Positions 5,879-12,749 of a stretch of 18,235 nt of DNA are shown here, piece by piece. The DNA is from Streptosporangiaceae bacterium. Its GTDB lineage: Bacteria > Actinomycetota > Actinomycetes > Streptosporangiales > Streptosporangiaceae. Location: NCBI GenBank assembly GCA_030045175.1, contig JASIBM010000360.1, forward strand, positions 1 to 18,235. The letters run 5' to 3'. The translations under genes were made by a program, and so were the position numbers. Position 1 is the stretch's first letter; every line of letters starts with the position of its first letter. The notes under the pieces were generated by a model. That model was not told the origin of the DNA. It made no database searches and worked only from the letters and a program-made list of their open reading frames with translations.

Positions 5879-7762
5879 TCAGCAGCCCGCCGGAACCAGC
5901 GTTTGCCAGGCAAGAACATCTGGGCCGTCGATCGCCGGGACGAGGCCCGGTGCCGGCGGCAGGCGCGCGCCGGTGAATGGCGCGGTGTCGTAGCGGCCGG
6001 TAAGCCGGTGCCAGCCGTGGCCTATCTCGGCGCCCAGGGCCAGGGCGAGCTTGATTGCCAGCCTCGGCCGTAGCGCCAGGCGGCCCACGTCGGCCCATTT
6101 CAGCTCGTCGGTGCCGCATAGCGATGCTTCGTTGCCGGTGTCGACGTGCTCTTTCAGCGCGGCTAGCTCGGCTGCGCGCTGCCGCGCTGGCAGCTGCCGC
6201 GCCTGGTCGAGCATCGCGACCGTCTCCTCGGCGTGGTGCAGGTTCTGGCGGACGGTGCGGTAGGTGGCCTGGTCGATGAGCCTGCGCTCGTACTTCAGCT
6301 CGTTCAGCGCGTGCGCGACCTGATAGGTGACCTGGACGATCTGCGCAGCGGTCATGGCGTCGGTGTCATAGGACAGCAGCTGCTTCCAGCTCGGCTCGAG
6401 CAGGGCCTGGCGGTGCGCCTCCAAGGTGGTGAATCGTTTGGCGTACCCAAACGCAGGATCCTCGAAGGCCCGGCTGCCGGGGTCGAGGAAGGGTGCCAGC
6501 GGAGCGACGTAGAACTGCAGGCGCGGGTCGTTACCGAACCGGCCGGCGAGGTGATCGCAGTAGCGGACCATTGCCAGGGCGTCCTCGGGGCGCTGGCCTG
6601 GTATGCCGATCATGAAGAACAAGTCGAGCTTGCGGCACCCGTGCGCGAGCGCGCTGCCGATGGTGGACTCCAGCACCTCGTTCGGGTAGGGGAACTTGCC
6701 GTTCCTGACCCGCAGCTCCTCGTCCTGAGTCTCGATGGTGATCTCCAGGCTATAGCCGCTGGTCGCGTTGGCGATCATCGCGAAGAACTGGTCGCCGGCC
6801 GGGAAGAAGAGCTCGAAGACGAACTCGTTCCTTGGATGCTCGCGGGCCAGTAGCTCGAAGAACCGCCTTCCCCTGTCCACGCCGCCGACCCTGGGGTCGT
6901 GGACCATGAAGATGGGCGCGGCCGAGAAGCCGCTGATCGCGCGGACGTCGGCGATCAGCTTCTCGGGCGAGCGGAACGCCGGGACCGGACGCGAGACCAC
7001 GGTTCGGTATGCCGATGCCGAGCCGCCGCACACCGCGCAGTCGAGGGGACATCCGCGGGAGTTGAGCAGCATCGTGGTCGGGTACCGGGGCCATTCGCGG
7101 TACGGCACCATGGTCGTCATGCTGGCGTACTTGAGTATCGCCTTGGCGGCGAAGCCATAGGCAGGCACGTCCACGTAGTCCAGATCGGCCGGGATGAAGG
7201 TCAGCGGGTTGACCCGGACCGTCCCGGCGTCGTCGGTCCAGGTCAGGTTCTCCACGCTGGCCAGCGGCGAGCCGGTCCGCAGGGCAGCCAGGAGCTGCCG
7301 GCATGGCTCCTCTGTCGAGTCGCCGCGTAGCACGAAGTCGACGAACGGATAGCCGATCAGCTCGGTGTGGTAATAGCTCGCCGACAGGCCGCCCATCACC
7401 ACTGGTATGTCGGGGTGAAGGCGCTTGACGAGCTCGGCTATCGCCAGCGCGCCCTGGGCGTGCGGAAGCCAGTGCAGGTCGATGCCGAAGAGCCGCGGGC
7501 GCAGCCGGGAAAGGTACGCCGGCACGTCGAAGCCGGGGCGGGCCAGCATCAGGTAGGCCAGGTTGATGATCCGGACGTTGTAATGGTTCGCCGACAGGTG
7601 CGAGGCAATGCTGGTGAGGCCTATCGGGTACATCTCGAACTCATTGGTGGACGGCACGGCGTCGGCGATGGGCCCGTGCATGACCGTCCGGGTGCGGAAG
7701 TCGTAGACCGACGGGGCATGCAGCAGTACCAGATCGGCCCGGAACACGTCTTTGATGCCCAT
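5879..7762 (-). CDS. B12-binding domain / radical SAM enzyme
   Basis: A 627-residue protein. Residues about 10-170 form a cobalamin-binding-type Rossmann domain (ADLVLLHAPS, FGIDLHWLPHAQGALAIAE, PVVMGGLSASYY). The canonical DxHxxG B12 signature is not seen, as is common in B12-radical SAM proteins. The radical SAM domain follows, with cluster ligands Cys238, Cys242 and Cys245 in RGCPLDCAVC, matching CxxxCxxC. A long helical C-terminal region (about 450-627) has no motif I recognise. Length and layout resemble the Ta0216/MJ1487-type group of uncharacterised B12/SAM proteins, but I cannot confirm membership. GGGAGG seven bases before the ATG supports the start. The gene is oxygen-sensitive chemistry by family, lies downstream of stress-type genes, and has its own upstream motif at 7842-7852, so it may share their regulation. 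The substrate is unknown. Confidence 0.88.
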   Translation of the reverse strand: MGIKDVFRADLVLLHAPSVYDFRTRTVMHGPIADAVPSTNEFEMYPIGLTSIASHLSANHYNVRIINLAYLMLARPGFDVPAYLSRLRPRLFGIDLHWLPHAQGALAIAELVKRLHPDIPVVMGGLSASYYHTELIGYPFVDFVLRGDSTEEPCRQLLAALRTGSPLASVENLTWTDDAGTVRVNPLTFIPADLDYVDVPAYGFAAKAILKYASMTTMVPYREWPRYPTTMLLNSRGCPLDCAVCGGSASAYRTVVSRPVPAFRSPEKLIADVRAISGFSAAPIFMVHDPRVGGVDRGRRFFELLAREHPRNEFVFELFFPAGDQFFAMIANATSGYSLEITIETQDEELRVRNGKFPYPNEVLESTIGSALAHGCRKLDLFFMIGIPGQRPEDALAMVRYCDHLAGRFGNDPRLQFYVAPLAPFLDPGSRAFEDPAFGYAKRFTTLEAHRQALLEPSWKQLLSYDTDAMTAAQIVQVTYQVAHALNELKYERRLIDQATYRTVRQNLHHAEETVAMLDQARQLPARQRAAELAALKEHVDTGNEASLCGTDELKWADVGRLALRPRLAIKLALALGAEIGHGWHRLTGRYDTAPFTGARLPPAPGLVPAIDGPDVLAWQTLVPAGC

Positions 7763-7835
7763 GTCAGCGCCTCCCAGCGACTACCGTCGTCACGCGCGCG
7801 TGCCAGCCGGCGCTCTAAGCATGCGGGCCGCATCG

Positions 7836-7852
7836 TGCCCTGGCCTAGGGCA
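7836..7852. promoter_or_regulatory. Palindrome with GGCCTAGGGCA motif ahead of the radical SAM gene
   Basis: TGCCCT-ggcct-AGGGCA is a perfect six-base inverted repeat 74-90 bases before the radical SAM start. It contains GGCCTAGGGCA (7842-7852), which differs by one base from GGCCTAAGGCA before the first PPOX gene. It is a candidate operator of the cluster-wide type. Confidence 0.45.
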
Positions 7853-7934
7853 GTTGTTCCTATCCGGGTCAAGCCGAACGTCTGGGTACCTGGGATGCCT
7901 TACGTCTTGAAACCGACATCGCGGATAGGACGGG

Positions 7935-8405
7935 TCAGGAGAGTCGCTTGCCAGTGACGGAAGTCCCCGGGTCGGCCTGATCCGAGAGACGGCCAGGCAC
8001 CATGCGGTAGCCGTGCACCATCTCGGCGGAGATCGTGATCACCTCGTCAGCCGGCCCGGCCACCCAGGGCTCGATCAGCGACCGGTACCGCTCGGCTGCC
8101 AGCCGGTCGGTGACCAGCTCGGCGGTGCCGATCACGATGACGCTCCACCCCAGCTGCCGGGCGGTGTCGATGGCGTCAGCCTCGTAGGCGACGACCAGTC
8201 CCCTGTGCCCGATCATCACTTCCTCGGTGATGGCCGAGCCGACGGTCGCGCGGATGACGATCGTCTCGTGCTCCACGAGATGGTTGACCGGCCTGATGGC
8301 AGGCAGCGCGTGATGGACGAAGACCAGCCGCCCGATCTGAACGGTGCTCATCAGCTCCAGGCACTGCGGTTTCGTCAGCTCTTCCATCCGCCGCTGATAG
8401 CTCAT
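7935..8405 (-). CDS. Pyridoxamine 5'-phosphate oxidase-fold protein (flavin-type split barrel), copy 1
   Basis: A 156-residue cytoplasmic protein with the small split-barrel pattern of the PPOX family: MSTVQIGRLVFVHHALPAIR, PVNHLVEHETIVIRAT, then VVAYEADAID, GWSVIVIGTAELV and a C-terminal DEVITISAEMVHGYRM. Proteins of this type bind FMN or F420; members occur in the mycobacterial DosR regulon (Rv3129 is of this fold). The reaction of this subgroup is unknown to me. It is closely paralogous to the gene at 9159-9605, sharing HHALPAIRPVNHLVE exactly. The start is ATG 8403-8405 with GAGAGG six bases upstream. A hairpin and a GGCCTAAGGCA motif lie upstream, so it is likely a single-gene transcript. 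True pyridoxamine phosphate oxidase activity is unlikely given the length and context. Confidence 0.87.
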   Translation of the reverse strand: MSYQRRMEELTKPQCLELMSTVQIGRLVFVHHALPAIRPVNHLVEHETIVIRATVGSAITEEVMIGHRGLVVAYEADAIDTARQLGWSVIVIGTAELVTDRLAAERYRSLIEPWVAGPADEVITISAEMVHGYRMVPGRLSDQADPGTSVTGKRLS

Positions 8406-8457
8406 CGAGATCCTCTCACCCGGCTCATCGTCCCGCTCGAGCGACTATCAGCATGCG

Positions 8458-8498
8458 GCGTGGGCCGGCCTAAGGCAATCCTGCCAGCCGGCCCACGC
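8458..8498. terminator. Strong 12-bp stem between USP and PPOX genes
   Basis: The arms GCGTGGGCCGGC (8458-8469) and GCCGGCCCACGC (8487-8498) pair perfectly with a 17-base loop. It lies 26 bases past the stop of the universal stress gene on the minus strand, where a terminator is expected, but there is no T run. It is also upstream of the next gene, so an operator or leader role is possible. Confidence 0.6.
8467..8477. promoter_or_regulatory. GGCCTAAGGCA motif ahead of PPOX copy 1
   Basis: The motif lies 62-72 bases before the PPOX start at 8405 and is nearly identical to the site before the radical SAM gene. It overlaps the left arm and loop of the 8458-8498 stem, so the two interpretations compete. 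Confidence 0.4.
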
Positions 8499-8523
8499 GC
8501 GCGATGGGCTCCGGTGGGCCCGG

Positions 8524-8994
8524 CTACTTCGCCATGACGGCTGCCGAAGTGGCGGCGCCGCGATCTGATGAGGCGGCCCTGGGCACGATCAGCACCGGCT
8601 TCTCGCTCATGTGCAGCAACCGCAGTGACACGCTGCCGAACGGCAGCCGGGGCAGGTCGTGCGTTCTGGCGGACCCCAGGATGATCATCCGGGCGTCGAG
8701 CTCGTCTGAGGCCGCGACAATCGACCTGGCGATGTGGCCGATGTCCGTCTTGCGCACGTCAACCGTCGCGTCGACGCCGAACCCGCGGATCCGGTCAGCG
8801 ATGTCAGCGGCAACTCGCTCACCCTCGCCCTCAGCGCAGTCGACCTGGATCCGGCCGAAGCGCCCGAAAGCGTACTCATGCACGTGCAGCACGACCACCC
8901 GATCACCCGAATCGCTAGCAAGGTCGCGCGCCATCTCCACGGCCGCCTCCGTGTGACCCGTGGAGTCCACTGCCAGCAGGATTGTCTTGCTCAT
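8524..8994 (-). CDS. Universal stress protein A family, first copy
   Basis: A 156-residue single-domain Usp. It starts MSKTILLAVDSTGHTEAAVEMA, continues with VVVLHVHEYAFG in strand 2, and ends with MIILGSARTHDLPRLPFGSVSLRLL then PVLIVPR. In ATP-binding Usps the loop is G-2x-G-9x-G-S/T; here the second Gly is Arg while the last GS is kept, so nucleotide binding may be altered. I chose the ATG at 8992-8994 because GAAGGAG lies six bases upstream. An ATG two codons earlier abuts that site, and the longer upstream reading (to 9036) has no ribosome binding site. It sits between two PPOX paralogs and has a candidate operator at 9065-9115. Usps of this kind accumulate in hypoxia or stasis in mycobacteria; a similar role is inferred here. 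Confidence 0.9.
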   Translation of the reverse strand: MSKTILLAVDSTGHTEAAVEMARDLASDSGDRVVVLHVHEYAFGRFGRIQVDCAEGEGERVAADIADRIRGFGVDATVDVRKTDIGHIARSIVAASDELDARMIILGSARTHDLPRLPFGSVSLRLLHMSEKPVLIVPRAASSDRGAATSAAVMAK

Positions 8995-9064
8995 GGCCAT
9001 CTCCTTCATAGTTCGGGACCTAACATCAATAGGCACGATAGGCGTGAGCTACCTGCTGCCCGTA

Positions 9065-9115
9065 GGGCCAAAGGTCGGTGTACCCTGCGACGATCGACCC
9101 GGATCGCGACCTTTG
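9065..9115. promoter_or_regulatory. Paired inverted half-sites ahead of the first universal stress gene
   Basis: GGGCCAAAGGTCGG (9065-9078) begins the element. CAAAGGTCG (9069-9077) and CGACCTTTG (9107-9115) are a perfect nine-base inverted repeat with 29 bases between. The proximal copy is about 70-80 bases before ATG 8994. The core GGCCAAAGGTC resembles the site before the second PPOX gene. Confidence 0.45.
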
Positions 9116-9158
9116 CTCATGGGTCCACGCGCACGGCGGCCGGGCCATTCGGCACGAC

Positions 9159-9605
9159 CTAGCTCGTGGCTGGCACCCGCTGCAGGCCGTCAGCGGGTTC
9201 GTCAGCCACCATCTCGTAGCCGGTGACCAAATCGGTCGAAATCGTGATCACATCGTCCGCCTTCCCTGAGATCCAGGGTTGCAGCAACATGCGATACCGC
9301 GCGGCGGCGGCATCGTCTGTGAGCAGCCTGGCGGTTCCCAGCACGATCACGCTCCAGCCGACATGGCTATCTGAGTCGATCGAGTCGGCCTCGTAGGCGA
9401 CCACGACGCCGTTGCGGCTGGCTGAGGTGATCGCGGCGCCCGCAGTGGCCCGCACGATGATGGACCCGCACTCGACCAGGTGATTGACCGGTCGTATCGC
9501 GGGAAGCGCGTGGTGGCTGAAGACGATCCTGCCCACGCTCACGCTACCGAGCAGCTCAAGCGCCCTGGTCCTGCTGATCTGGTGCAGTTGCCTGTGCTCG
9601 TCCAT
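9159..9605 (-). CDS. Pyridoxamine 5'-phosphate oxidase-fold protein, copy 2
   Basis: A 148-residue paralog of the 7935-8405 protein with the same block order: SVSVGRIVFSHHALPAIR, PVNHLVECGSIIVRATAG, VVVAYEADSID, VGWSVIVLGTARLL and KADDVITISTDLVTGYEMV. The split-barrel fold suggests binding of a flavin or deazaflavin and a redox role in the cytoplasm; the substrate is unknown. The main differences from copy 1 are a shorter middle loop (ITSASRNGVVV) and the C-terminal tail. The start is supported by GGAGG six bases before the ATG at 9603-9605. It is divergent from the sensor kinase at 9838; the 232 bases between hold the best DosR-like palindrome in the window. The pair of paralogs around a Usp gene suggests local duplication. 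Confidence 0.87.
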   Translation of the reverse strand: MDEHRQLHQISRTRALELLGSVSVGRIVFSHHALPAIRPVNHLVECGSIIVRATAGAAITSASRNGVVVAYEADSIDSDSHVGWSVIVLGTARLLTDDAAAARYRMLLQPWISGKADDVITISTDLVTGYEMVADEPADGLQRVPATS

Positions 9606-9674
9606 GGCTCGCCTCCGAGTCTGTGCCGCCCCGTTGTGATGAGATCAACTCTGCCCGCGAGGCCTCGCCCGTGG

Positions 9675-9694
9675 TCAGGGGCCAAGGTCCCCAA
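9675..9694. promoter_or_regulatory. DosR-like palindrome ahead of PPOX copy 2
   Basis: Read toward the PPOX gene this 20-mer is TTGGGGACCTTGGCCCCTGA. It matches the mycobacterial DosR consensus TTSGGGACTWWAGTCCCSAA at 15 of 20 positions, with the upstream half-site TTGGGGAC perfect. It lies 70-89 bases before the PPOX start and 144-163 bases before the divergent kinase. Confidence 0.55.
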
Positions 9695-9725
9695 GTCGCC
9701 GCGCCTTGCTGCCCGCGAGTTACTT

Positions 9726-9736
9726 GGCTAAGGGCC
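9726..9736. promoter_or_regulatory. GGCTAAGGGCC element ahead of the sensor kinase
   Basis: A variant of the cluster motif lying 102-112 bases before the kinase start at 9838 and 121-131 bases before the divergent PPOX gene. Support is only similarity to the other sites. Confidence 0.3.
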
Positions 9737-9837
9737 TGGCGGGAATCTCCTGGGCGGCCAGGCGGTGACTACCAGCCCGTGACGGCCCGACGTACTATCG
9801 GGGCGTTAAACGGACGTATAAGGCTCAGGGGGTTCAG

Positions 9838-11544
9838 GTGGAGCATGCGGGTTCGCATTCGTTCCTGCCGGGCCTGAGGCTGGACGACCTGCTTGACGAG
9901 CTGCAGGTCAGGCTCCAGGCCGTGCTGTCCACCAGGGACCGGGTTTACTCGCTGCTCGAGGCTGTCGTCGCGGTCGGTTCCAGCCTCGAGCTCGACGTCC
10001 TGCTGCGGAGCATCGTGGAAACCGCCGTCTCGCTGGTCGACGCCCGCTACGGCGCGATGGGCGTGATCGGCGAGGGCGACAGGCTCGCCGAGTTCATCCC
10101 GGTCGGGCTCAGCCCCGGGGAGATCGAGGCGATCCACCACTGGCCGGAGGGCAAGGGCCTGCTCGGGCTGCTGATCACCGACCCCAAGCCGTTGCGGCTG
10201 GCCGATATCAAGGACCATGCGGCGTCGTTCGGCTTCCCGGACGGCCACCCGCCGATGACGTCCTTCCTCGGCGTGCCGATCCGGATCCGCGGCGAGGTCT
10301 ACGGGAACTTGTACCTGACCGAGAAGCAGGGCGGCGGCCAGTTCGACACCGAGGACGAGGCCGTCCTGATCGCCCTGGCTGCCGCGGCTGGCGTGGCGAT
10401 AGAGAACGCGCGCCTGTATGACCAGGCGCGCAGGCAGCAGCGCTGGCTGACCGCGACCGCCGCGGTCACCAGGCACCTGCTGTCCGGTGCCGAGCCGGGT
10501 GACGCGCTGTCGATGATCACCGACAAGGCGCTCGAGATGACCGGGGCTGACCTCGTCATGGTGACGCTGCCGATGGACGACGGAGATCACGTGCGCATCG
10601 AGCACGCCGCGGGCCATGGTGCCGAACTAGCGCTCGGCCTGGTCGTGCCGCTGGACAACTCGGTGACCGGCGAGGTCATCAGGACGGGTGAGCGGTTGTC
10701 GATCCCTGACTTCACCACCGATCCCCGGATCATCACGACCCCCAAGGCCAACCTGCCGATCGGCCCGCTCGAGGCCGTTCCCCTCGGCGCGCCCGGCCGT
10801 GTCCGCGGCGTGCTGTCGGCCGGGCGGCGTCCTGGCGCCAGGCCGCTGACCCCAGCCGCCGCCGACATGCTGGCCACGTTCGCCGCGCAGGCCGCGATCG
10901 GGCTGGAGCTAGCTGAGCACCGCAAGCAGGCCGAGCAGATGGCGGTGTTCGAGGATCGCGACCGGATCGCCAGGGACCTGCACGACCTGGTGATCCAGCG
11001 GCTGTACGCGACGGGCATGTCACTGCAAGGCGTCACCTCGATGATCAGGGTTCCCGAGGTGGCCGAGCGGGTCAACCGCTCGGTGGACGCGCTTGACGAC
11101 ACGATCAGGGAAATCCGGTCGGCGATCTTCGCGTTGCAGACGCACCCGGACGCCAAGCCGGCCGCCCTGCGCGCCCGGATCTTGTTCGTCGCCCAGGAAA
11201 TGACCGCGGCGCTCGGCTTCTCGCCGTCGCTGCAGTTCAACGGGGCACTCGACTCGGTCATCGGCGAGCAGGCCGCCGACGCCCTGCTGACCGCCCTGCG
11301 CGAGTCGCTGTCCAACGCCGCGCGGCACTCGCGGGCCAGCAAGGTCGACGTGATCGTGACCGCGGGCGATGAGCTGGTCCTGGTCGTCAGGGATAACGGC
11401 GCGGGGATCGCCACCGGCGGCAGGCGCAGCGGCTTGCGCAACCTAGAGGAGCGCGCTGCCGCGCTCGGCGGCTCGCTGACCACCAGGCCAGCCGAGGGCG
11501 GCGGCACCGAGCTGACCTGGCGCGTGCCACGCAGCCATGACTAG
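9838..11544 (+). CDS. Two-GAF sensor histidine kinase, DevS/DosT-like (probable heme gas sensor)
   Basis: A 568-residue soluble kinase. GAF-A spans about 48-195, GAF-B about 212-360, a HisKA_3 dimerisation domain contains phospho-acceptor His382 in RDLHDLVIQRLY, and the HATPase_c domain runs from about 450 to 564 with N-box Asn493 (LSNAARH) and VRDNGAGI (517-524). In mycobacterial DosS the heme ligand is His149 and the distal residue Tyr171, 22 residues apart in HPPM...LYLT. Here His137 (GHPPMTSFLGVP) and Tyr159 (GNLYLTEK) keep both the surroundings and the spacing, so GAF-A probably binds heme and senses O2, NO or CO. No membrane segment is seen. The start is GTG 9838 with AGGGGG five bases upstream. 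No response regulator is adjacent; the partner must be encoded elsewhere. It is divergent from a PPOX gene carrying a DosR-like site. Confidence 0.93.
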   Translation: MEHAGSHSFLPGLRLDDLLDELQVRLQAVLSTRDRVYSLLEAVVAVGSSLELDVLLRSIVETAVSLVDARYGAMGVIGEGDRLAEFIPVGLSPGEIEAIHHWPEGKGLLGLLITDPKPLRLADIKDHAASFGFPDGHPPMTSFLGVPIRIRGEVYGNLYLTEKQGGGQFDTEDEAVLIALAAAAGVAIENARLYDQARRQQRWLTATAAVTRHLLSGAEPGDALSMITDKALEMTGADLVMVTLPMDDGDHVRIEHAAGHGAELALGLVVPLDNSVTGEVIRTGERLSIPDFTTDPRIITTPKANLPIGPLEAVPLGAPGRVRGVLSAGRRPGARPLTPAAADMLATFAAQAAIGLELAEHRKQAEQMAVFEDRDRIARDLHDLVIQRLYATGMSLQGVTSMIRVPEVAERVNRSVDALDDTIREIRSAIFALQTHPDAKPAALRARILFVAQEMTAALGFSPSLQFNGALDSVIGEQAADALLTALRESLSNAARHSRASKVDVIVTAGDELVLVVRDNGAGIATGGRRSGLRNLEERAAALGGSLTTRPAEGGGTELTWRVPRSHD

Positions 11545-11572
11545 CCGGGCTGGCGCAGCGGCAGACGAGCAA

Positions 11573-12667
11573 TTAAGCGGCTCGCGTGTGCTCCTGCTTG
11601 GCACGGGGCGCATGTCCGGTTTTGCCGTGTTCCCTGTCACTCGCATCAGGGTCATCCCGATGGTGCGGCAGCTGGCCGGGAGGCGGCCCTTCTGGCGTGC
11701 CGGGAATCGATCGCGGCGGGCGTGCGACTCGCCCCAGCCGCACTGTCACCAGGGCCATCCCGATGAGCAGGACACCGACGAGCATGAGCGTCTCGGCGAG
11801 CCCGAGTGACCCATGGGAAAAATTGATGACCGCTGCCGTGAGGTAGCCGAGCAAGGCGCAGGAGCCGAATACGAGCAGGATGACATGACGCAACGGGACG
11901 CTGGCGGCCATGACAACCACTGCCGTCGCGATGCCGATCGCGTAGACCCAGCCATGGTCGTGGACGGCGATCGCGGGCGAGGCGAGCGCCACAGCGGCGC
12001 CTACGGAGATGCTGGTTCCGAGCGGGTTCGGATACAGCCAGCCCAGCGCCGCCCAGGCCAGGCCGAATAGCCACAGTCCCAGCGCGATGGTCAGCCAGGG
12101 CGTCTTATCGCCCGGGACGACCATGATCGTGCCGCACAGCGCGCTGACCAGCCCGGCCAGCGCGGCCATCAGGAGCAACTCGCGGCGGCAGGCCAGCCAT
12201 AGCGCGCCGCAGTAGGCGGCGATCACCGCGCCAACGGCCAGGGTGGCCGCCGCACCCGACATCGCGTATATACGGACAGCCGCGATAGCGGTGACCGCGC
12301 CCGCGCAAGCCGCAGAACCAACCCACAATGCCTCGGTCAGGCCCTGCTGCTCCGACCTGGAGGCCCACCGGACGATAAAGCCAGCCAGCAGGAAGCAAAC
12401 CGCCGCGGCGGCCAGGATGCCCGCGCGCTCCCAGTCCGTGACGTGCAGCCACCGCTGGCTTATCGCAACGCCGCTGCCGGAGAGGATGAGTATTACTCCG
12501 GCGCAAGTGACCGATTCCGTTAGCAGCGAGCTACGCCGCTGGCTCCGATGATCTTGCCTGGCATCGGCGCCGTTCGCGGCAAGTACCCGGTCCCGCCAAA
12601 ACCAGAACTCCAGGGCTCCGACAACTAGAAACGCCGCGACGACGATTAGCATGATGCGCGTCAGCAT
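11573..12667 (-). CDS. Multi-pass membrane protein of unknown function
   Basis: A protein of about 364 residues. There is one N-terminal hydrophobic segment (IMLIVVAAFLVVGALEFWFW), then a basic loop (about 35-50), then roughly nine or ten closely packed hydrophobic segments. A hydrophilic C-terminal tail of about 50 residues, rich in Pro, His, Asp and Arg, is probably cytoplasmic. I see no transporter or enzyme signature. I chose ATG 12665-12667 because AAGAAGG lies about seven bases upstream; a GTG nine codons earlier (12694) abuts its purine run. It converges on the kinase gene with 28 bases between. Upstream are a duplicated 12-mer and a hairpin shared with the end of the next Usp gene, so it has its own promoter region. 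The function is unknown. Confidence 0.75.
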   Translation of the reverse strand: MLTRIMLIVVAAFLVVGALEFWFWRDRVLAANGADARQDHRSQRRSSLLTESVTCAGVILILSGSGVAISQRWLHVTDWERAGILAAAAVCFLLAGFIVRWASRSEQQGLTEALWVGSAACAGAVTAIAAVRIYAMSGAAATLAVGAVIAAYCGALWLACRRELLLMAALAGLVSALCGTIMVVPGDKTPWLTIALGLWLFGLAWAALGWLYPNPLGTSISVGAAVALASPAIAVHDHGWVYAIGIATAVVVMAASVPLRHVILLVFGSCALLGYLTAAVINFSHGSLGLAETLMLVGVLLIGMALVTVRLGRVARPPRSIPGTPEGPPPGQLPHHRDDPDASDREHGKTGHAPRAKQEHTRAA

Positions 12668-12683
12668 CGCTGGCCTTCTTCCC

Positions 12684-12711
12684 CAATAGCGCACTTCCTC
12701 AATAGCGCACT
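12684..12711. repeat. Tandem direct repeat of CAATAGCGCACT
   Basis: CAATAGCGCACT occurs at 12684-12695 and again at 12700-12711, a 16-base period, immediately before the membrane-protein gene. The longer alternative start at 12694 falls inside the first copy. It could be an operator or a small duplication. Confidence 0.6.
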
Positions 12712-12720
12712 CAAATTTTA

Positions 12721-12749
12721 TGATCCGCTAGTTAAATGTAAACGGATCA
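12721..12749 (-). terminator. Hairpin overlapping the stop of the second Usp gene
   Basis: TGATCCG (12721-12727) and CGGATCA (12743-12749) form a perfect seven-base stem with an AT-rich 15-base loop. The right arm contains the stop codon of the Usp gene, and on the minus strand the stem is followed by TAAAATTT, a weak A/T tract. This is a plausible terminator. Confidence 0.5.

Noticed and set aside
9012..9031. Perfect DosR half-site TTCGGGAC upstream of Usp-1
   Set aside because: The second half does not match, and it lies only 18 bases before the start codon, too close for an activator box given the ribosome binding site at 9001-9007.
8524..9036. Longer N-terminus for Usp-1 beginning at 9036
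   Set aside because: The extra residues fall outside the Usp fold and cover the GAAGGAG ribosome binding site of the 8994 start.
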